64,000 nucleotides of DNA from Bacteroidota bacterium (lineage in GTDB: Bacteria; Bacteroidota; Bacteroidia; UKL13-3): NCBI GenBank assembly GCA_027487835.1, contig JAIYCU010000033.1, forward strand, positions 62,001 to 126,000. The letters run 5' to 3'. The position numbers were made by a program, and so were the translations under genes. Shown piece by piece: positions 59,606 to 64,000 of the stretch (its first letter is position 1; every line of letters begins with the position of its first letter). The notes under the pieces were generated by a model. It did no database searches and was not told where the DNA came from. It saw only the letters and a list, made by a program, of their open reading frames with translations.

Positions 59606-62600
59606 ATGAAAAAACATATACTCAGTTTACGAAGCTACTTAGCTTTGATTATTGCCTTAATAAGTTTTGGCAATAATGCGAGCGCGCAGGTTTACCTGCT
59701 CGAGAATTTCGACAGCGCTTTCGTGGGCACCCCAGGAGCTCCTCCAGGGTGGACACAAACAAGATTTGATTATTGGGGCGATGGCGCTCCAACAGCTATT
59801 AACGTAATCGGACCTAAAGATTGGCAAAGAAACAGGTTAATTGCCCCTGGATTTTGGTCGTCACAAAGTTTTGGAACAATTCCAAATGCTGCGGTTACAG
59901 ATTCTGGTGCACTTTGGCTAGAAGATTATTATTTCGGTTCTCAAACCAATATGATGAGCAGAAGGTTAGAATCACCTACGGTGAATCTTGGAACTGCCAC
60001 TTCTCCTTATTTGAGGTTTAACATGTTTTTTGCTCAAACGTCAAATTATACCTATCCAATTATAGTGATGGCCTCTAATGACAATGGAGTAACTTGGAAA
60101 TCTATCATGCATGTGCAGCCTAATGCAGATATTGTAACTACTACAACTACAGGGACAGGAACCATGAATGCTGCTACACCTTGGCAAAAAATTACAGTTA
60201 AAATTCCAGATGCTTATAAAGTTTCAAATGCTAAGTTCGCATTTTACAGAAACAATCCTTATAGTTTTAATTCTAACCCTTTCATTGATAGTTTAACTAT
60301 TGAAGAATTTACACCTACTACAATAACTTCAGCCCAAAGTGGTAACTGGTCTGACCCTTTGACTTGGGTTGGAGGGGTAGTTCCAAACGCTAATAACAAT
60401 GTTATTATTGCTGCAACACATACAGTTACTTCTAATGTTAATATTTCTAGAATGCAAGACCTTACCATCAATGGTGGTGGTTCATTTTTGTATTTTTCAA
60501 CTTCATTGTCTACAGTTTCTCAAATTTTTGGAAATTTAACCATTGATGCAACAGGTACATTTAACTTAGGTACATCTACATCTACTGCTGTAGGAAGATG
60601 GTTGTATGTAGGAGGAAATGTTACAGTTAATGGTACCATGAACATGGGAACCAGCACTACAAGTGTATTGTATTTAACAGGTGGTACTCCAAGTGTAATA
60701 AATAATAGTGGAACACTAACAAACGGATATATTCCGGGTATCTATTTTGCTAATTCATCAGGTACAACTTTTAATTCCACTATGACAGGTAATGTTGTTA
60801 TTAGGAATATCTTATTTATGGTGGATGGTCCTATTGTTCCTAACGGAAAGTTAGTGGCAGGTGTATTTGGAAATGCTATGACCATTACGCGCGCAAATCC
60901 AAAAACATTTTTTACAGAAAGACCAATTTATCCAGCTTTAGGCACCTTGCTGAGAAATGTAACTTATGGGGGTGGAACCAATGGAAATCCTACAATGGGT
61001 ATTTTCTACAAGGACACAATTTTTGTAGGAAATGAAACGGATACCTTAACAACAGGTGTTCATTTTATCCGTGGTACTTTTACTATGTCCACTCAAAATC
61101 ACGTAAAACTAAGAACACCTCTTCAAATTGGGGACACAATCGGAACTACAACAACTGTTTCTGCAACCAATGCAGGTGGCTTAACTACGTTTAGTCGTGG
61201 TATCCTTTTTACTGATGATGTGAATATTTTAACTGTTGGTCCTATTGGTAGTGGATCTCTTGGTATTGCACCAAGTTTAAGTACTGCCATTCCACCAACA
61301 ACACATGGTTCCTATATTGTAGGTCCAATAAGGTTTGTTAGGCCTTCATCTGGCGTCTTAACTGCTACCTTATCGGCACCTTTGGGATACGGTTCACAAT
61401 ATTTAGGATTGGCCACGCCAAACAATGTTAGAAGGTACATGCAAATTACTGCTGGTGCAGGTTGGGCTGGACAAATTATAACCTTAAGTGCATTAAATAA
61501 TCCTACTGGTTCAGTATCTGCTCCACAATCATCTTTAATAACAAATAAGATGTTTAGGGTTTCATTGCAGCCAGGTCAAAACTTGCCTGCTACTTCTGCC
61601 TTAACTCTTTCTACCATGATAGAAGGTGGAGGTATTAGTAATGCGGATAACTTATTAGGTTTACAAGACCAATTATTTATAATGCAAAGTGCCAATGCAA
61701 CAGGTCCATGGACAGTAAGAAGTGTTCCTACTGGAGTTGGTGCCTTTGTGGTAAATACCTTAAATACGAGAGCAACTTCAACCACAGCACCAGGTCCTAT
61801 TAGTGGCAATGGTGAATATTTTGCGTGGGCATCTTCTGCTCCATTAATGAATTTCCAAAATGGAGATGTTGAAAGACAAACTGCTCCAGTTTCTATTAGT
61901 GCTCAAAACATGCCAATGTTAAAGGTTAGGGTAAATGTTAATGGTACTATCCCAACACGTGTGAGTGGTGTTAACTTTAATACAACCGGTACCACTAGAT
62001 TAGCGGCAATTGCTGCTGCAAAAGTATATTATACCGGAAACTCAAGTTCATTTAACAGTGCGGTTCAATTTGGTAGCACAACGGTTGCGCCAAGTGGTGC
62101 TATTTCTGTAAGTGGAAACCAGAGTTTAGTAAATGGAGATAATTATTTTTGGATTGCCTATGATGTAGCTTCTGGCGCATTATTAGGGGATAGTTTGGTT
62201 GCTAATTTGGTTAATATCGTTGCTGTCGATACTGCACGTGTATTAACAACTACGCCAAGTGCTGGATTTAGAATAGTAAGTGCACCTATGACTTTTGTGA
62301 GTGCAAGTGCAGACCAAATGAATATTGCCAAAGTTGAAATTGGAGAATCTAATGCAGAAATTTTAAAATTAACAGTTAATATGTCTGCCACTGGAGCGCA
62401 GATTGCAGCTTCATCTTTCCAATTAACAACAAACGGTTCAGCCAATCCATCCACTAATATTAGTAACGCAATAATTTACTATACAGGTGCAAGTAGCACT
62501 TTTTCAACTGCCCAACCTGTAGGTTCATTTGCTAATCCAAATGGATCATTTGTAATTAATGCAAATACGAATTTGCTAAATGGTGCAAATAATTTCTGGT

Positions 62601-64000
62601 TGGCTTATAATATTCGTACAACCGCAACCATTGGAGACTCGGTAGACGGAACATGGGATTCAATAACAATTGGTGGTGTTTCTAGAACTGTTACAAATAG
62701 CAATCCTGCTGGTAGCAGAGCGATACGCGCGCCATACTGCCCAAGTAATGCAACTACTACAGGGGATGAAGAAATCTGGAATGTAACCTTTGGTTCTATT
62801 AATAATACATCTAATTGTACAACATTAGCACCTGGGCCTGGTTCTGTGAATAGCATGTACTCAAATTATACTACTACTATTGCACCGCCAAGCATTGCTG
62901 CTGGAATTCCTGTGCCGTTTAGTGTAAATGCAGCAAGTTGTGGTGGAAACTATTCCTCAACTTTACGCATATATATAGATTACAATCAAAATGGAATATT
63001 TGATTTACCAGGTGAAGTTGCTTATAATAACAATGCATTTACTTCAAGTACTGTTGGGGCAACTATACTTTCAGGTAATATCACTATTCCTTGTTCCGCC
63101 TTACCTGGAAATACCCGCATGAGGGTTGTATTAGATGAAACTTCTGGTGCACCTGCTTGCGGTACTTATACTTGGGGAGAAACTGAAGATTATACTATTA
63201 ATATAGTAGTTGGTGCTGCAACTTACACAGCTTCAAATGCCATTCAATTTACAGGTACAACTTCTTCTGGTTCTTCAGATGTTAGGGTGTTAAGAGTTCC
63301 TGTGAAAGTTGCTTCTTCTCCTTGTAATCCAGGTGTAATTAATGAGTTTAAATTTAGCACTGCAGGTTCAACTTCAGCTGCTGATATTACCAATGCCAAA
63401 TTATACAAAACCGGAAGTTCAAATGTATTTAGTATTGCTAATTTGGTAGGTACAGTTGCTTCACCTTCTGGTCAATTTACATTCACTGTTGCTGATACTG
63501 CTGTGAATGATACAAATAACTATTGGTTAACATATGACGTAAGTGCTACGGCTACTGCTTCTAATTTACTTGATGCTAGATTAGATAGTATTCAAGTATT
63601 TGGTAATTGGTTTACACCAATTAATGGTGCGCCTTCAGGTAATTTAGTTATTACAACGCCTATGACTTACATTGGAAGTAGCGTTATTCACCCTGATTTA
63701 TCAATGGTTGAACGTCCTTCTGTTAATGCAAGAATGTTGCGTGCTATGGTTAGAATGAGCTCAACTGGTGCTCCTGTTTCAGTAACTCAATTAAACTTAG
63801 ATGCTACAGGCGGTGGTGATGATACTTCTAACATTGCCAATGTAAAAGTTTTCTATACTGGAAACAGTGCCAACTTTGCAGCAACTAATCAGTTTGGATC
63901 TACATTTATTCAAACTACGCCAACTGGAAATAAGTATGGTGCATTTAACATCAATGGTATTGTAACTTTATTGAATGACACAAATTACTTCTGGGTAACT
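59606..64000 (+). CDS. Giant secreted protein with BNR-associated and GEVED repeats, 3' end beyond the window
   Basis: The frame is open from the ATG at 59606 to the last base (1465 codons), so the gene continues. A signal peptide ends in NNASAQ (residue 28). An N-terminal beta-sandwich (about 30-220) is followed by a beta-helix-like region of T/N/G-rich short repeats. Four copies of a domain of about 145 residues start near residues 748, 895, 1205 and 1353, with shared marks such as VYYTGNSSSF, NYFWIAYDV, IYYTGASSTF and NNFWLAYNI. They resemble the BNR-repeat neuraminidase N-terminal domain. A GEVED domain (IDYNQNGIFDLPGE, WGETEDYTINI) lies between copies 2 and 3. It is most likely a T9SS surface adhesin or enzyme carrier. 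Confidence 0.85.
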   Translation, partial: MKKHILSLRSYLALIIALISFGNNASAQVYLLENFDSAFVGTPGAPPGWTQTRFDYWGDGAPTAINVIGPKDWQRNRLIAPGFWSSQSFGTIPNAAVTDSGALWLEDYYFGSQTNMMSRRLESPTVNLGTATSPYLRFNMFFAQTSNYTYPIIVMASNDNGVTWKSIMHVQPNADIVTTTTTGTGTMNAATPWQKITVKIPDAYKVSNAKFAFYRNNPYSFNSNPFIDSLTIEEFTPTTITSAQSGNWSDPLTWVGGVVPNANNNVIIAATHTVTSNVNISRMQDLTINGGGSFLYFSTSLSTVSQIFGNLTIDATGTFNLGTSTSTAVGRWLYVGGNVTVNGTMNMGTSTTSVLYLTGGTPSVINNSGTLTNGYIPGIYFANSSGTTFNSTMTGNVVIRNILFMVDGPIVPNGKLVAGVFGNAMTITRANPKTFFTERPIYPALGTLLRNVTYGGGTNGNPTMGIFYKDTIFVGNETDTLTTGVHFIRGTFTMSTQNHVKLRTPLQIGDTIGTTTTVSATNAGGLTTFSRGILFTDDVNILTVGPIGSGSLGIAPSLSTAIPPTTHGSYIVGPIRFVRPSSGVLTATLSAPLGYGSQYLGLATPNNVRRYMQITAGAGWAGQIITLSALNNPTGSVSAPQSSLITNKMFRVSLQPGQNLPATSALTLSTMIEGGGISNADNLLGLQDQLFIMQSANATGPWTVRSVPTGVGAFVVNTLNTRATSTTAPGPISGNGEYFAWASSAPLMNFQNGDVERQTAPVSISAQNMPMLKVRVNVNGTIPTRVSGVNFNTTGTTRLAAIAAAKVYYTGNSSSFNSAVQFGSTTVAPSGAISVSGNQSLVNGDNYFWIAYDVASGALLGDSLVANLVNIVAVDTARVLTTTPSAGFRIVSAPMTFVSASADQMNIAKVEIGESNAEILKLTVNMSATGAQIAASSFQLTTNGSANPSTNISNAIIYYTGASSTFSTAQPVGSFANPNGSFVINANTNLLNGANNFWLAYNIRTTATIGDSVDGTWDSITIGGVSRTVTNSNPAGSRAIRAPYCPSNATTTGDEEIWNVTFGSINNTSNCTTLAPGPGSVNSMYSNYTTTIAPPSIAAGIPVPFSVNAASCGGNYSSTLRIYIDYNQNGIFDLPGEVAYNNNAFTSSTVGATILSGNITIPCSALPGNTRMRVVLDETSGAPACGTYTWGETEDYTINIVVGAATYTASNAIQFTGTTSSGSSDVRVLRVPVKVASSPCNPGVINEFKFSTAGSTSAADITNAKLYKTGSSNVFSIANLVGTVASPSGQFTFTVADTAVNDTNNYWLTYDVSATATASNLLDARLDSIQVFGNWFTPINGAPSGNLVITTPMTYIGSSVIHPDLSMVERPSVNARMLRAMVRMSSTGAPVSVTQLNLDATGGGDDTSNIANVKVFYTGNSANFAATNQFGSTFIQTTPTGNKYGAFNINGIVTLLNDTNYFWVT

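Noticed and set aside
60259-62856. Four minus-strand frames inside the giant gene
   Set aside because: The plus-strand frame is open throughout with a signal peptide and repeated domains; the minus-strand frames are by-products of the Thr/Asn/Gly-rich coding sequence.
1-64000. CRISPR arrays, insertion sequences, prophage or defence islands
   Set aside because: I found no regularly spaced repeats, transposase or integrase frames or known defence genes; the genes are mainly housekeeping and envelope functions.

Overview
The window is AT-rich chromosomal DNA from a member of the Bacteroidota, most likely a free-living, non-Bacteroidales lineage. The evidence is secreted proteins with type IX secretion (T9SS) C-terminal sorting domains, several protein families largely confined to this phylum (DUF4292, DUF2851, DUF2452, DUF4286, DUF6427, DUF2795), few Shine-Dalgarno sequences, and promoter-like sites of the form TTG-N18-20-TAnnTTTG with local variants ending TTCG or TTGC. 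I see no rRNA, tRNA, CRISPR array, transposase or phage gene, so this reads as core chromosome with some lineage-specific genes.

Layout. 1-6.6 kb: the 3' end of metK with a terminator, a lipoprotein, a degenerate hydroxyacyl-CoA dehydrogenase divergent from ridA, a membrane protein, an enoyl-CoA hydratase, a universal stress protein and dxs. 6.6-9.9 kb (minus): a translation operon rplM-rpsI-rpsB-tsf-pyrH with a good promoter and two internal hairpin terminators. 10-16.1 kb: ferritin, then a minus-strand signalling operon of a FIST protein, an eight-PAS histidine kinase and a secreted Kazal-domain protein whose start overlaps the kinase stop. 16.1-29.9 kb: metabolic and envelope genes (phosphatase, acyl-CoA dehydrogenase, panD/flippase-like/heptose adenylyltransferase operon, ispH, glutathione peroxidase, comF, an FNR-type reductase, rpoN, a pseudo-glycosyltransferase, TPR proteins).

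30-38.8 kb (plus): a lipid-linked sugar flippase, dut, a sugar nucleotidyltransferase, a TPR protein, a DUF4292 lipoprotein, an EnvC-like protein without zinc ligands, a secreted haem-motif protein and a MenE-like ligase. 39-46.2 kb (minus): a Fic-fold protein with a destroyed active site joined to a winged helix, then hflX, a GT2 enzyme, a methyltransferase and a three-part GT39-TPR fusion, which together look like a polyprenyl-phosphate-sugar glycosylation module. 46.2-56.7 kb: a secreted protein, DUF6427, a YdcF-like protein, uvrA, a VOC protein, a PspC-histidine kinase-response regulator operon and DUF2851. 56.8-64 kb: two secreted T9SS-type genes, an endonuclease I and a giant repeat protein that runs off the window.

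The most unusual observations are an exact 15-base motif (TTGGTTCAAACCGAA) occurring three times plus a close palindromic variant, the pseudo-Fic regulator, the FIST/PAS kinase/Kazal operon, a series of enzyme folds lacking catalytic residues, and the leader of the giant surface-protein gene, which carries a 27-codon ORF, a perfect 10-bp inverted repeat and a GC-rich patch.
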